Assembly: GCF_937616625.2 (NCBI RefSeq)
Contig: NC_065573.1
Location: forward strand, 16,507,001 to 16,571,000
DNA: 64,000 bases
From: Mercurialis annua
Lineage: Eukaryota; Streptophyta; Magnoliopsida; Malpighiales; Euphorbiaceae
Reading direction: 5' to 3'
Part shown: positions 51,255-62,005 of the stretch, in pieces
Layout of the letters: the number at the start of each line of letters is the position of its first letter
Numbering within the stretch: the stretch's first letter is position 1
Notes under the pieces: generated by a model
What the model saw: the letters and a program-made list of their open reading frames with translations, nothing else
Database searches by the model: none
What the model was told of the DNA's origin: nothing
Translations under genes and position numbers: made by a program

Positions 51255-51995
51255 ACAAATGTGAGAAGTGTCAAGCACACTAGAATAATAGTCATGGTAC
51301 AACCTCAGAGCAATGACCCGTGACCAGCCAATGGTCTTTCGCTATGTGGGGAATGAATATATTTGGACCTTTTTCTATGACAGCCAGGCAACATAAATCT
51401 TTTATAGTAGTAGTGGATCACTTTACTAAATTGATTGAAATAGAAGCAGTGGAAACAATAACTGAAGCTCAAGTTAAGTATTTCTTTTTCCGAGAAGTGA
51501 TATGAAGATTTTGTGTATTTTAGGTGCTTAACACTGATAATGGAAAGCAATGATTGCAAGAATGTTCAAGAATTTTGCTTGTTTTTCAAGATCAACTTGA
51601 GGTTTACCTCGACCACTCATCCATATAACAATAAGATGATCGAGGTTACTGATAGAACAATCCTAAAAAGATTGAACACAAGACTTGATGATGCAAAAGG
51701 GGGATGGGTAGAGGAACTTCATAGTGTTTTATGATCTTACGGAACCACACCAAGAGAAGGAACCGGTGACACCTTTTAGAAGTAATCATTATTTAGATAG
51801 GAATGCCGACTTTGAGAGTACAGTATTTCGATTAAACAAAGGACGAGGAAAGTTAGAGAATTTTCCTAGATCTACTGCAAGTGATGATAGAAAAAGCATC
51901 AGTAAAAATTGAAGCATATAAAAGGAGAATAGAAAAGTATCATAACAGAAGGGTCAAGCCAATAAGTTTTTAGGTGAGTGATTTAGTAAGAAGGT
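51255..51995 (+). pseudogene. Tat-lineage integrase remnant, right part
   Basis: Degenerate reading frame with the second zinc-finger cysteine pair (CEKCQ), WSFAMWGMNIFGPFSMT, FIVVVDHFTKLIEIEAVETI, a damaged DNGKQ region and GTTPREGTG. It is similar to the integrase of the intact element at 54755-58597 but broken by several stops and frame shifts. The first catalytic Asp is replaced by Asn (MNIFGPF instead of MDI/IDIVGPF). Confidence 0.8.
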
Positions 51996-52009
51996 GAACA
52001 AATATTGGA

Positions 52010-52700
52010 AATACTTAATTATTTAAAAAACCCACCTTTAATTTTCTTTTCGTTTATACCTTAATTTAGGAAAATTGTCACATATACTCATGACATTGTC
52101 TTTATGTTTCACCTCTACCCTCGAGATATTAAATTTACCTCTTTTCATTTGAAAAAAGTTTATAATAGTCTTTCATTTTTAGTGTATATTCTAATTACAT
52201 GTCACTGTTATTAATTATACAAAAATACCTTCTTCTTTAATAAAATTAATTAATTATAATTATTTAATTATTCCCGATCTACAACTGTACTCCAATTTAA
52301 GAACTCGCTATCAAAATTAAAAACTATAAAAAAATTCTTTAAACAAAATTAAATTAACTTTTTTAAAAAAAACATTTCGCCCACCGCCACCGTCCTCCTT
52401 CCGTGGAAGTAGGAACCGTCGTCTTTCTTCCATGGAGGAACACGCTGTTCCTCCATGGAGGAGGAGCAGTTTCCGACGTCAGTAGTTCTAAAATCGAGTT
52501 TTTTTTTTAAATAATAATATTATCGGTTTTTAAAATTGGAGTATGATTGTAGGTTGTAATTAATAAAAAAATTTGTTTATTTTATTTTATTAAATTAAAA
52601 AACGTTAATTAATTTTAGCACTTATTTGAACGTTTTTAAAGATGATATATTTGTTGTATTTTTTTAATAGAAAATTGTATAAAATAACTTTTATATTTGA
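52010..52700. mobile_element. Damaged MULE-like element, relative of 35752-36646
   Basis: ACTTAATTATTTAAAAAACC, TTCGTTTATACC and TCACATATACTCATGACATT follow the same order as the left arm at 35752. The GC-rich core is at 52375-52490 (CCATGGAGGAGGAGC). The right arm is not recognisable. Confidence 0.6.
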
Positions 52701-54088
52701 AAAAATTACAAGAAAGTACTAAAATATGTGGGACTTTTCATGCGGTACATTTATTTTTTGTTTCTTTTCATGCGGTATATAAATCATAAAAAAGTTTTCA
52801 TCTGTACCTTTTTGTTGACGTCATCATGACGTCAACGTGTAGCTGTCATCTTGTGCACTAGCTTTTGCTGGTGCACTTGCTTTAGGCGCGTGGGTCATTC
52901 TTCACTGTTTTTCTTTTTTTTACTAGTCTTCCTTATTTTTATTAATTTTTTAAAAGAAAGCATGAATATTTTATTTATATTTGATTACTTATATTCTGTA
53001 GAAAATTTATTTATTATACATAAATATTAAAATTTTAATTTTAAAATATAAATATACTAAAATTTTGAGTTTTTTTATTTTTTTATTTTTTATTTTTTTA
53101 AAAAGAATATAAATAATTCATATACATTTTTATTTAAATTATATAGAATTTTTTTTTGTTATATATAAATTTTAAAAATATAAATTTTAATTTTAAAATA
53201 TAGATTATCAACAATAGCAGCGATAGAGTTTGTTTTTCTTGTGGTGTCTATGCATCTCCGATAGGGACGGAGCCAGGTAGTCCCCAAGAGGGCCCTTGGC
53301 CCCTCCCGAAAAATAGCATAAAACTTTTTAACTTTTTTTGATTTAAAAAATAGCATAAAACCTTTTAACTCCATCACTTCCGGTAGAGTTTTTATATTTT
53401 TTTAATTCTTCTTTCCTTTAAAATGTCTCTTTAATTTTTTTTTTAAATATATTTATTAAATGTAAATTTTCATATAATTTGGCCCCCATCTAAATTTATT
53501 CATGGCCCCGCCCCTAATTTTTGATATATATTTTATACATTTTCAATACATATCAAATACATCACTGATACATATTTGATACATTTCCAATACATACTTG
53601 ATACATTGCCGACATATATTTGATACATATTCGATCGTTTGAACTATTTTTCTTGTTTTTTATACACTTTTTTATTTGATTACATTTATTTTTTAAATAT
53701 ATTTTTGATGTATTTTTGAGACGTGTCGGGAATTGTTTTACATGTATTATATATATATATATATGATACATCTACGATCATATTTGATACATCTCCAATA
53801 AATATATAATACATCTTCGATATATGTACGATATATTTTCGATACATATATGATTCATTTATGATACATATTTTATACATTGTCAACATATATTTCATTC
53901 ATATTCGATCGTTCAAAACATTTTTTTAATTTACAATATGTGATACATCTCCGTTACATATACGATACATCTCCGATACGTACATTTCTGAGACGTGGGG
54001 GAATTTTTTATATATATTATACATATTTAATTTATTTTTAATATATAATTTATACATGTTAATACATTGTTTTTACTAAATTTATACA
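52701..54088. repeat. ATACATC-unit repeat, copy C, left part
   Basis: Contains the near-palindrome at 52814-52836, a GCGCGTGGG/GTGCAC island (52840-52900) and, from 53530, dense GATACATCTCC/TGATACAT units. It is interrupted at 54089 by the LTR retrotransposon and resumes at 62006. Confidence 0.55.
53264..53520. mobile_element. Possible small non-autonomous element
   Basis: Begins GGGACGGAGCCAGGTAG and ends near GGCCCCGCCCCTAATTTTT, resembling the widespread plant elements bounded by a CGGAGCCAGG motif. Internal AAAAATAGCATAAAACTTTT repeats occur. Ends and target duplication are not clear. Confidence 0.35.
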
Positions 54089-54363
54089 TGATGGATACCG
54101 AATCCTACTGTAAGTATAATGGAGCCGAGTTGCAGGAGATCCACTCTCAGGCGACACCGGACTCCCCCTGAAGACCGAAAGATATGAAGGAGATGCCGAA
54201 TCTCTAAGATTCGGTAACACGCTAATAAAGACCGAATCCCACATGATCCGCCGAGAGCGCGTCAGGTCCGGGATTCGGGTAAACGACTAAGTATGGAAAT
54301 ATTGTCCTATTCGGACACAAACACTACATATGGAAGGATAAGCTCTACTTTAGGAAGATAAGA

Positions 54364-54389
54364 CTATTTAGGAAGACGTTCCTAAATAG
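54364..54389. promoter_or_regulatory. Perfect LTR hairpin, upstream of the TATA box
   Basis: The arms CTATTTAGGAA and TTCCTAAATAG (11 bp each) are separated by GACG. The identical 26-bp sequence occurs in the 3' LTR and in the diverged LTR fragment at 25315-25340. Function is unknown. Confidence 0.7.
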
Positions 54390-54505
54390 GACTTATCAGA
54401 TTAAGGTAGATCCCGACAAATCAGGAGAATCTCTACGATATGGCCGAATCCCTATAAAGTAGGATTCACCTGCCTAATACAACTCTACTAGGTATATTCG
54501 ACTAC

Positions 54506-54513
54506 TATAAAAG
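54506..54513 (+). promoter_or_regulatory. LTR TATA box
   Basis: TATAAAAG about 170 bp before the LTR end, the expected place for the U3 promoter of a plant LTR. The copy in the 3' LTR is identical. Confidence 0.7.
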
Positions 54514-54681
54514 GAGCACGGGGTATGCCTAGAATCACAATTACATTCATATACTCAAAACGCTGCTCAAAGCTCTAGACTGACTTTAGCATCGGAGAGT
54601 TAATCGGACAACCACCGTCCGATTAGCTTCTACCCTGTTTTGCAGGTTCACTCACCGGTTCAGAAGGCAGACTCCATCAAT

Positions 54682-54697
54682 TGGCGCCGTCTGTGGG
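54682..54697 (+). other. Primer-binding site
   Basis: TGGCGCCGTCTGTGGG starts 3 bp after the 5' LTR. TGGCGCC is complementary to the 3' end of a host tRNA; the exact tRNA is not certain from memory. Confidence 0.75.
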
Positions 54698-54754
54698 AAA
54701 AGCTTAACTAAACTTCAAAAGAAGGAGCTTTTCTGAACTCAAAAACAAATCTCA

Positions 54755-57700
54755 TTGAAGAAGATGACTTCTGAAAGAGTAAACCTGAAGGATCAAACGT
54801 CACAAAGAAAACGAAAAGCAATTGAACTCTCAACTCCTCCTCCAGTAACTTTTGACGGGGAGGACTTCGGGAGAATAGCTGAAGAGCACAACGAAGCTCT
54901 GGTAGTGGCCATGATCATCGAACACTGGAACGTTGAGAGAATCCTGATCGATGAAGGAAGCGCAATAAACCTAATAACAAAAAAGGCCTACAAAAGCCTA
55001 GGAGGAGACCTAGCGGAACTAAAAAGAAATGCCACGCCTGTGGTAGGATTTGGGGGCTTGCCAATTAAGCCCAACGGAACAATTACACTCGACGTCAAGC
55101 TAGGAAGGACAAGGAAAAGCGAGGAATTACCTACACGGTTTAGCGTCGTAGAAATCGACCTGCCATACAACGCAATACTGGGGAGACCATTCCTCCACGA
55201 CTCAGCCGCCGTGACAAGCATAAAGGCACTAACCATGAAGATACCGACGAAACAAGGAATTATCACGATACAAGGAAACCGAGCCGAGGCGAAAAAGTGC
55301 TACGAGCAAGCAATAAAAGAATCAGGCGAAGCAATGGCAATAGAAGAAATCCTTAATCACGACATCGAAGAAAAAGAAACAGCACCCGAAGGCGAAACAA
55401 AGAAACTCCAACTCGACAAGGAGAAAAGAGTAAATCTCGGCGCAAACATGAACCCAAAGATCGAAAGCGAAATCACGACCATGCTGAAAAACAACGTCAA
55501 AACCTTCGCTGCTAACGCATCAGAAATAGTCGGAATAGACCCCCAAGTCATTACTCATGATCTAAATGTAGCAGAAGCGGCGAACCCAGTGAAGCAAAAG
55601 AAAAGGAAGTTCTCGGAAGAAAAACAGAAAATAATCGCTGAAGAAGTAGAAAAACTGGAGAAAGCAGGATTCATACGAGAAGTCCACTACCCCGAATGGG
55701 TAGCTAACGTAGTTATCGTAAAGAAAGCCAACGGAAAAAATAGAATGTGTGTGGATTACACCGATCTAAACAAAGCGTGTCCTAAAGATAGCTACCCTCT
55801 CCCAGATATCGATCAACTCGTGGACTCTACTGCTGGACACGCGATGTATAGCCTAGCCGACGCAGCTCAAGGCTACCACCAAATTCAGATGAAGGAGCAA
55901 GACCAGGAAAAAACTTCATTCATCACGGAGGGAGGAACTTACTGCTACACGGCAATGCCTTTCGGCTTGAAAAATGCTGGAGCAACATACCAAAGACTTA
56001 TGAATTTCATGTTCAAAGACGAGATAGGAAAACGAGTCCAGGTGTATGTAGACGACCTAATCATCAAGAGCGAGAAGGAAGAAACCCATGCAAAAGATCT
56101 TGAAGAAACATTCAACATACTGAATAAGTTTGGAATGAAGCTGAACCCTGACAAATGCACGTTCGGCGTACAAGGCGGGAAATTCCTGGGATTTATGATA
56201 TCTCAAAGAGGAATAGAGGCGAACCCCGAAAAGATCAAGGCAATTATGGACATGAAGGCACCAAGAAGCATAAATGAAGTTCAAAAACTCAACGGGCGAA
56301 TCGCAGCACTCGGTAGATTCATGTCTTGCTCAGCAAAAAGATGCTTGCCTTTCTTCAAAGCCCTCAAAGGAACACAAAAATTTGAATGGAATGAAGACTG
56401 CGAGAACGCTTTTGAAGAAATAAAGAAGTTCCTCGTCACCCCTCCATTGCTAAGCAGACCGCTGAAAGGGGAGACACTATACCTATACATCAGCACCACG
56501 CACGAGACCATCGGGACAGTGCTGGTGAGGGAAGAAGATAACGAGATGAAGCCAATCTACTACATTAGTCGAGTCCTGAAGGGCGCGGAGACACGATACC
56601 CCGAGATCGAAAAAATGGCACTGGCCGTATTGACCACAGCTAAAAAGCTGAGATACTACTTCCAAAGTCACAACGTTGTGGTAAGAACAAATCAACCATT
56701 GCGAAAGGCGATCCAACGACCAGAAACTTCCGGAAGATTAGTCCACTGGTCCATCCAACTCAGCGAACACGACATAAGATACGAACCTCGTCCGACTCTA
56801 AAAGCACAAGCTTTGGCGGACTTCGTAGCAGAAATAACTCCAACCGAGACTGGCCAACCCAAACCAGCCTTGGTATGGGAACTCCACGTAGACGGAGCGT
56901 CGAATGAAAAAGGAGCTGGAGCAGGAGCCATCCTCAAAGGACCCGAAAAAATCAGACTCGAATATGGAGTAAACATCCAATTCGCCGCCAGCAACAATGT
57001 AGCTGAGTATGAAGCCCTAATCGCAGGCCTCGGCCTCGCATTAGAAATAAGAACGGAAATCCTAAAGATCTATAGCGACTCCCAGCTGGTGGTAAATCAG
57101 GTCAAGGGAGAATATCAAGCCAAAGAAACAGGGATGATCGAATACCTGAGTCAAGTCAAAACACAGCTCCAACAGCTGGAAGCAGAAGGAGGACAATGGG
57201 AAATCATTCAAATCCCGAGAGAGGAAAACACCGAAGCCGACGCCATCGCCAAATCAGCGTCAGAACTCGGAGATCTATTCGCTAAAATGCAGTTAAAGGA
57301 AATTCTCGAATCGCCAAGCACCAGAAAAACAGAAGTCATGGCAATCGAGGAGGCCGACTCCTGGATGACTCCACTGATCAAATATCTAGACCGCGGCGAG
57401 TTACCAACAGACAAAGTCGAAGCCATTCGCACCATCAGAAAATCTGCCAACTACTCTTTTCACAACGGAGTTCTTTACCGAACCTCATTAACTCATCCAT
57501 GGTCTAGGTGCGTCTCGCCTCAGACAGGAGAATCCATCTTAAAGGAAATCCACGAAGGAATATGCGGCGCGCACGAAGGAGCAGTCACCATAGCAAGAAA
57601 AACAATACTCCAGGGATACTACTGGCCGACCATCAAAGAAGACGCAAAAGCATTAGTCAAGAAATGTGATAAATGCCAAAGACACGACAACATCAGTCGT

Positions 57701-58597
57701 GTACCAGCAGTGCCTCAAGGATCAATGGAAAGCCCATGGCCGTTCGCCACTTGGGGGATTGACATAGTTGGACCGTTCGAAACGGGAAAACATCAAGTGA
57801 AATTCCTAATCGTCGCAATAGAGCACTTCACAAAATGGGTAGAGGTAGCGCCTGTCGCAACCATCACCGCAGCCAAAGTAGAGGAATTCTTCAAGAACGA
57901 AGTAATATGCCGATTCGGCATACCCCACACTGTAATAGCAGACAACGGCAAACAATTCAATTGCAAGCGGTTCAAGGCATTTTGCAAAGGACTAATGATC
58001 AATTTGAAATTTACTTCGGTGGCGCACCCTCAGACAAACGGAATGATAGAAGTCACCAACCGAACCATAGCACAAGGAATAAAAAAGAGACTTTCTCAGT
58101 ATAAGGAGAACTGGGCAGAAGAATTATACAGCGTTCTATGGGCATACAGAACAACTCCTAGAAAAGGAACTGGCGAAACACCTTTCAGGCTCGCCTACGG
58201 CACTGAAGCAGTAATTCCAGTAGAAATTGGTATACCCAGTATCAGAGTAAACTATCTAGAAGAAGAAACTAATGAGGCTAGAACAAGGCTATGTCTAGAC
58301 CTACTAGAGGAGAGAAGGGATGAAGCGGCAGCCCGAGCCGCTACATACAAGAAGCAAGCTGCAAGATACCATAACAAAAGAATGAATTTTAGAGAATTTC
58401 AAAGAGGCGATCTGGTCTTACGAAACGCGGAAGTTGGCAGAGGAAACGCAGGAGTAAAGAAAATGCAGGCTAATTGGGAAGGCCCCTTCATCATAGAAGA
58501 AGCTACTGGCAAAGGCGCATATAGACTAAAGACAATAACTGGGTCCATGGTACCCAGATATTGGAATGTAGAACACCTGAGAAAGTATTATCAATAA
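54755..58597 (+). CDS. Retrotransposon Pol: protease, reverse transcriptase, RNase H, integrase
   Basis: A single open frame of 1280 codons. The aspartic protease is around residues 50-150 with the motif LIDEGS (Asp66), where families usually have DTG or DSG. RT spans about 295-480 with YVDD at 431-434. A first RNase H-like region (about 575-690) is followed by a second, better preserved one (705-835) with Asp713, Glu753, Asp775 and Asp829. The integrase zinc finger is His933, His940, Cys971, Cys974, and the catalytic triad is Asp1003, Asp1063, Glu1099 (DD35E). The C-terminus ends WNVEHLRKYYQ. Internal stops are absent and key residues apart from the protease motif are present, as expected for a recent insertion. 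The ATG chosen is the first after the primer-binding site. No gag domain precedes it, so packaging would need a gag from another element. Confidence 0.95.
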   Translation: MKKMTSERVNLKDQTSQRKRKAIELSTPPPVTFDGEDFGRIAEEHNEALVVAMIIEHWNVERILIDEGSAINLITKKAYKSLGGDLAELKRNATPVVGFGGLPIKPNGTITLDVKLGRTRKSEELPTRFSVVEIDLPYNAILGRPFLHDSAAVTSIKALTMKIPTKQGIITIQGNRAEAKKCYEQAIKESGEAMAIEEILNHDIEEKETAPEGETKKLQLDKEKRVNLGANMNPKIESEITTMLKNNVKTFAANASEIVGIDPQVITHDLNVAEAANPVKQKKRKFSEEKQKIIAEEVEKLEKAGFIREVHYPEWVANVVIVKKANGKNRMCVDYTDLNKACPKDSYPLPDIDQLVDSTAGHAMYSLADAAQGYHQIQMKEQDQEKTSFITEGGTYCYTAMPFGLKNAGATYQRLMNFMFKDEIGKRVQVYVDDLIIKSEKEETHAKDLEETFNILNKFGMKLNPDKCTFGVQGGKFLGFMISQRGIEANPEKIKAIMDMKAPRSINEVQKLNGRIAALGRFMSCSAKRCLPFFKALKGTQKFEWNEDCENAFEEIKKFLVTPPLLSRPLKGETLYLYISTTHETIGTVLVREEDNEMKPIYYISRVLKGAETRYPEIEKMALAVLTTAKKLRYYFQSHNVVVRTNQPLRKAIQRPETSGRLVHWSIQLSEHDIRYEPRPTLKAQALADFVAEITPTETGQPKPALVWELHVDGASNEKGAGAGAILKGPEKIRLEYGVNIQFAASNNVAEYEALIAGLGLALEIRTEILKIYSDSQLVVNQVKGEYQAKETGMIEYLSQVKTQLQQLEAEGGQWEIIQIPREENTEADAIAKSASELGDLFAKMQLKEILESPSTRKTEVMAIEEADSWMTPLIKYLDRGELPTDKVEAIRTIRKSANYSFHNGVLYRTSLTHPWSRCVSPQTGESILKEIHEGICGAHEGAVTIARKTILQGYYWPTIKEDAKALVKKCDKCQRHDNISRVPAVPQGSMESPWPFATWGIDIVGPFETGKHQVKFLIVAIEHFTKWVEVAPVATITAAKVEEFFKNEVICRFGIPHTVIADNGKQFNCKRFKAFCKGLMINLKFTSVAHPQTNGMIEVTNRTIAQGIKKRLSQYKENWAEELYSVLWAYRTTPRKGTGETPFRLAYGTEAVIPVEIGIPSIRVNYLEEETNEARTRLCLDLLEERRDEAAARAATYKKQAARYHNKRMNFREFQRGDLVLRNAEVGRGNAGVKKMQANWEGPFIIEEATGKGAYRLKTITGSMVPRYWNVEHLRKYYQ

Positions 58598-58986
58598 ATT
58601 AATTCATGGCATGTACTTATTTCCATTTTTGAAATAAAAGGCGATTTGGCGAAACAAATCTTATAGGCTCGCTCGAGACCTAATACATACAATTTAACAA
58701 GAGTCGTTTGAATCTTAGTTAAAAAAATAATTTAGACTCGTCCGAGTCAAATAAATAAAAGGATCCGTTCGGACCTACAAATAAATTACACCAGCAGAAG
58801 TTTAGATTAACTTCTCAAAATAACAAACGAGTTTAGATTAACTCTACAACTAAAGAAAAGCAATGGTCAAAAGATCATTAGATTAACAGAAGCAAAATTA
58901 CAAAGGATCCGCCTACGATCCAATACAAAATAAGGCAAAAGCAAAAAATACAAAAAAGCAAAAATACAGAAAGAAGAAAATAAAAA
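58598..58986. other. Non-coding spacer between pol and the antisense gene
   Basis: A-rich sequence with repeated GGATCCGCC/ACTCGTCCGAG-type blocks (58736-58920). No open frame of note. Confidence 0.5.
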
Positions 58987-60777
58987 TTAAGCCTTCTTCA
59001 GAGCATCTTGCTTCTGCTTATCAAGCTTCGCCTTCACCTCCTTCGCCAAAGAAGCAGGATCCAACTGATTGACTCCAGAAAGATCGACGCCAGGATTCTG
59101 CTCCCGCAGCTTTGCCCCGATCGCCAACCGGTACTGAGTCATGACTTGGGAATAAAAGCTCCCAGTCACCCAATCGCCGGCGGAGACGCCCCTCTTCTTT
59201 CTTCAGATCATCCCTCTCCTTAGTGAGAGCACCTGAAGAAGACTGTAGAGACTCGACTTCCTCGGACAAAGTTCGAACCCGAGCCTCTAAAGCGGAAATC
59301 TCCCGAGTCTTGGCAGATACGGAAGACCTCAGCTGCTGGATCAGACCAGTCGCCTCGCCAGCCTCCTCCTCCATCTTCTGTCTTTCGGAGAGCCAGGATT
59401 CGGAATCCTTCTGAAGCTTCTTCAGTTGATCCACCGCATCCCTTCGGCGGCGCTCCAAAACAGCGATGGACTGGACCACCTGAGAAAGAAAGCAACAAAT
59501 AAGAAAAAAGGAGAAGCAAATCATAATATAAAACAAAAGAAAAAAAGCATACCGAAAAACCGCCGAGACAGGCGAACTCAGCCAAATTATCGCCATGTTC
59601 GCGATCAATGGACTCAATGTCCTCTTTTATCATAATATTCTCCATGCAAGCATGAAGAATGGCGACGTTTGAAAGTCGAGGCGGATCTTGTGCGTCCGCC
59701 CAAGCTGCAAACCGAGGTGCCTCCTCGATAGACACCCCAGAAGATTTCTTCTTCTTGGGACGCTTAGCAGAAGCTCCAGCCTGGTCCTCAGCAGGACGTT
59801 TCTGACCGCCGGTAGGCAACCCCTTCAGAGAAGGAGCTGATTCCTTCGAAGGAAGCAAAGGCGACTCAGAAGTCACAGCAGGAACTTGATCGCCGGAAGC
59901 AGGACCAAGATCCACCGAATCAGGCGTTGGATCCGGTACGGCGATCGTAGACGGATTAGGAACTCCACTGGTGACCTCGCCCATATCTACAGTCATATCG
60001 ACATGAAAATTGTCAAGCAAATGTTCAAGAGAAGTTGACATCCTACAAAACAAAAACATAACAACAAAAGATTAGAAAAATACCTTCTAAAGGAAGACCC
60101 GCCAAAAGTATTTCACGACGACTCAAATATTGTTCTAAAAGAATGCTGTACTTGGGCTTATCAAAACGACAATCCGACAGCAAAGACAGGGCGAAGTCCT
60201 TCTCCCCATCATCCAGATCAGGTACATTAGTAAGCGAAACCTTACTAGAAGTAAAACTCCGCGAAAAAGAGGAGAAAGAAGAGTGATGAACCAAGAAAAA
60301 CTTAGGGGTCCAACCCTTCAAAGAAGAAGGAAGACTAAAAAGAGATCGATTCGGTCGACCACCAGCAAAAATAAATTCCTCACCCTTTCGGCGGGAGAAA
60401 ACATAAAAATAATTAAAAAGAGCAAGCGAAGGCTCCTGCATCCGAACCCTACACGATTCCATAAAAGAACAAAGAAGGCGAATCGCGTTCGGATGCAGTT
60501 GACCCAAAGGAACACCTAAATTATGACAGACCTCTACGATTAAAGACTCTAAGGGAAACCTAAGACCCGCTAAAAGCTGTTCATGAAAAATTACTATCTT
60601 GGAAGGCGAATCGGTGCTATGATTCGCCCGATACGATTTTGCCGGCCTCAGAATAACATACGACTCAGGAAAGTTAAATTCCTCGGCATAACCAAGTATC
60701 TGCTCTCTTGACAAGGAGCTCCGGGTATATTCTAGCTCGTCACGAGCACCCTTCGCCCCCTCAGTTACTTCTGACAT
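58987..60777 (-). pseudogene. Antisense Transposase_28-like gene of the retrotransposon, frame-damaged
   Basis: Three minus-strand blocks: 60777-60084, 60042-59553 and 59479-58987, bounded by plausible splice sites. The first encodes MSEVTEGAKGARDELEY..., then FPLESLIVEVCHNLGVPLGQ, LHPNAIRLLCSFMESCR and SLKGWTPKFFLV, the pattern of the plant gypsy-type transposase family (Pfam Transposase_28). The second has a basic KRPKKKKS stretch that could be a nuclear signal. The third is a long coiled coil (LERRRRDAVDQLKKLQKD) ending in a Lys-rich tail. Blocks 2 and 3 join in frame. Blocks 1 and 2 do not, and block 3 needs a one-base shift near 59178 to reach its natural end. Extra antisense genes downstream of pol are known in Tat elements; their role is unknown. 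Confidence 0.7.
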
Positions 60778-61400
60778 TTTAAAATTTTTAAAAGGGGGGG
60801 GGGGGAAACACGGAATGATGATGAAATTAAAACTCTAAAAGATCAAATGAAAGGAAAAGACGAAGAACAAGACGAAGAACAAGAAGAACAGAAGGAATAA
60901 AATCAAAACTGAAAAACTACCAAGAAATTAAATTAGAGAAAAGGTAAAATACCTCGCAAGCAAATACGCAGGATCAAAAGAAAGGTAAGGAGCAATTTGA
61001 AAACGAGGAATCTTGACAGCAGAAGAAGGAAACCCACAGAAAGCTTGAAGAAATCGAAGGTTAGCAGTTGCAGAGAAAGCAAAGGTTGAAGAAGAAAGAA
61101 AATGAAAGAAAATGAGCAATTATATAGCCTGAACCAAAGAAACTGAAAAGACGAGATCCCATAATTACAAATAAGGACCAACTAATAGCGCACGAAGACA
61201 CTTGTCATTCATCCAGTCATAACCCTCTACTGATGGACAACACGTGGCAACGCAGAATCTTACTAAAGATGAAACGTCGCCCACAAACATATGAAACGAC
61301 TCGCCCGGAATACAAAACGACTCGCCCATATAAAAGAACTCAGCTCCAAAAGAGCTAAAATCCACTAAGGCATAAATGCCAAACTACTTCAGCTCACTTG
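60778..61400. promoter_or_regulatory. Region upstream of the antisense gene
   Basis: Non-coding stretch between the antisense ATG (60777) and the polypurine tract. It has a G-run at 60796-60806 and AGAAGAAC repeats. If the antisense gene is transcribed, its promoter lies here or in the 3' LTR; no clear TATA box was identified. Confidence 0.35.
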
Positions 61401-61414
61401 CGGGGGGGGGCTAA
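61401..61414 (+). other. Polypurine tract
   Basis: CGGGGGGGGGCTAA immediately before the 3' LTR, where plus-strand priming takes place. Confidence 0.65.
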
Positions 61415-62005
61415 TGATGGATACCGAATCCTACTGTAAGTATAATGGAGCCGAGTTGCAGGAGATCCACTCTCAGGCGACACCAGACTCCCCCTGAAGA
61501 CCGAAAGATATGAAGGAGATGCCGAATCTCTAAGATTCGGTAACACGCTAATAAAGACCGAATCCTACATGATCCGCCGAGAGCGCGTCAGGTCCGGGAT
61601 TCGGGTAAACGACTAAGTATGGAAATATTGTCCTATTCGGACACAAACACTACATATGGAAGGATAAGCTCTACTTTAGGAAGATAAGACTATTTAGGAA
61701 GACGTTCCTAAATAGGACTTATCAGATTAAGGTAGATCCCGACAAATCAGGAGAATCTCTACGATATGGCCGAATCCCTATAAAGTAGGATTCACCTGCC
61801 TAATACAACTCTACTAGGTATATTCGACTACTATAAAAGGAGCACGAGGTATGCCTAGAATCACAATTACATTCATATACTCAAAACGCTGCTCAAAGCT
61901 CTAGACTGACTTTAGCATCGGAGAGTTAATCGGACAACCACCGTCCGATTAGCTTCTACCCTGTTTTGCAGGTTCACTCACCGGTTCAGAAGGCAGACTC
62001 CATCA
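61415..62005 (+). repeat. 3' LTR
   Basis: 591 bp, same ends as the 5' LTR, three substitutions, followed by target duplication ATACA. Confidence 0.97.

Larger units (their letters stand above)
54089..54679 (+). repeat. 5' LTR
   Basis: 591 bp, TGATGGA...TCCATCA inverted ends. It differs from the 3' LTR at 54159 (G/A), 54240 (C/T) and 54521 (G/A) only. A TATAAAAG box is at 54506-54513 and a perfect hairpin at 54364-54389. Confidence 0.97.
54089..62005 (+). mobile_element. Young Ty3/gypsy (Tat-lineage) LTR retrotransposon lacking gag
   Basis: The 7917-bp element has two 591-bp LTRs and a perfect ATACA target duplication (54084-54088 and 62006-62010). The order is 5' LTR, primer-binding site, protease-RT-RNase H-integrase frame, an antisense gene region, a G-rich polypurine tract and the 3' LTR. 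Only 75 bp separate the 5' LTR from the pol start, so there is no gag. The lineage call rests on the RNase H and integrase sequence types and on the antisense extra gene, a feature known from Tat elements. It is inserted in ATACATC repeat copy C. Confidence 0.95.

Noticed and set aside
54988..57450. Several minus-strand frames of 60-100 codons opposite pol
   Set aside because: Shadows of the long pol frame caused by its codon composition; no motif.
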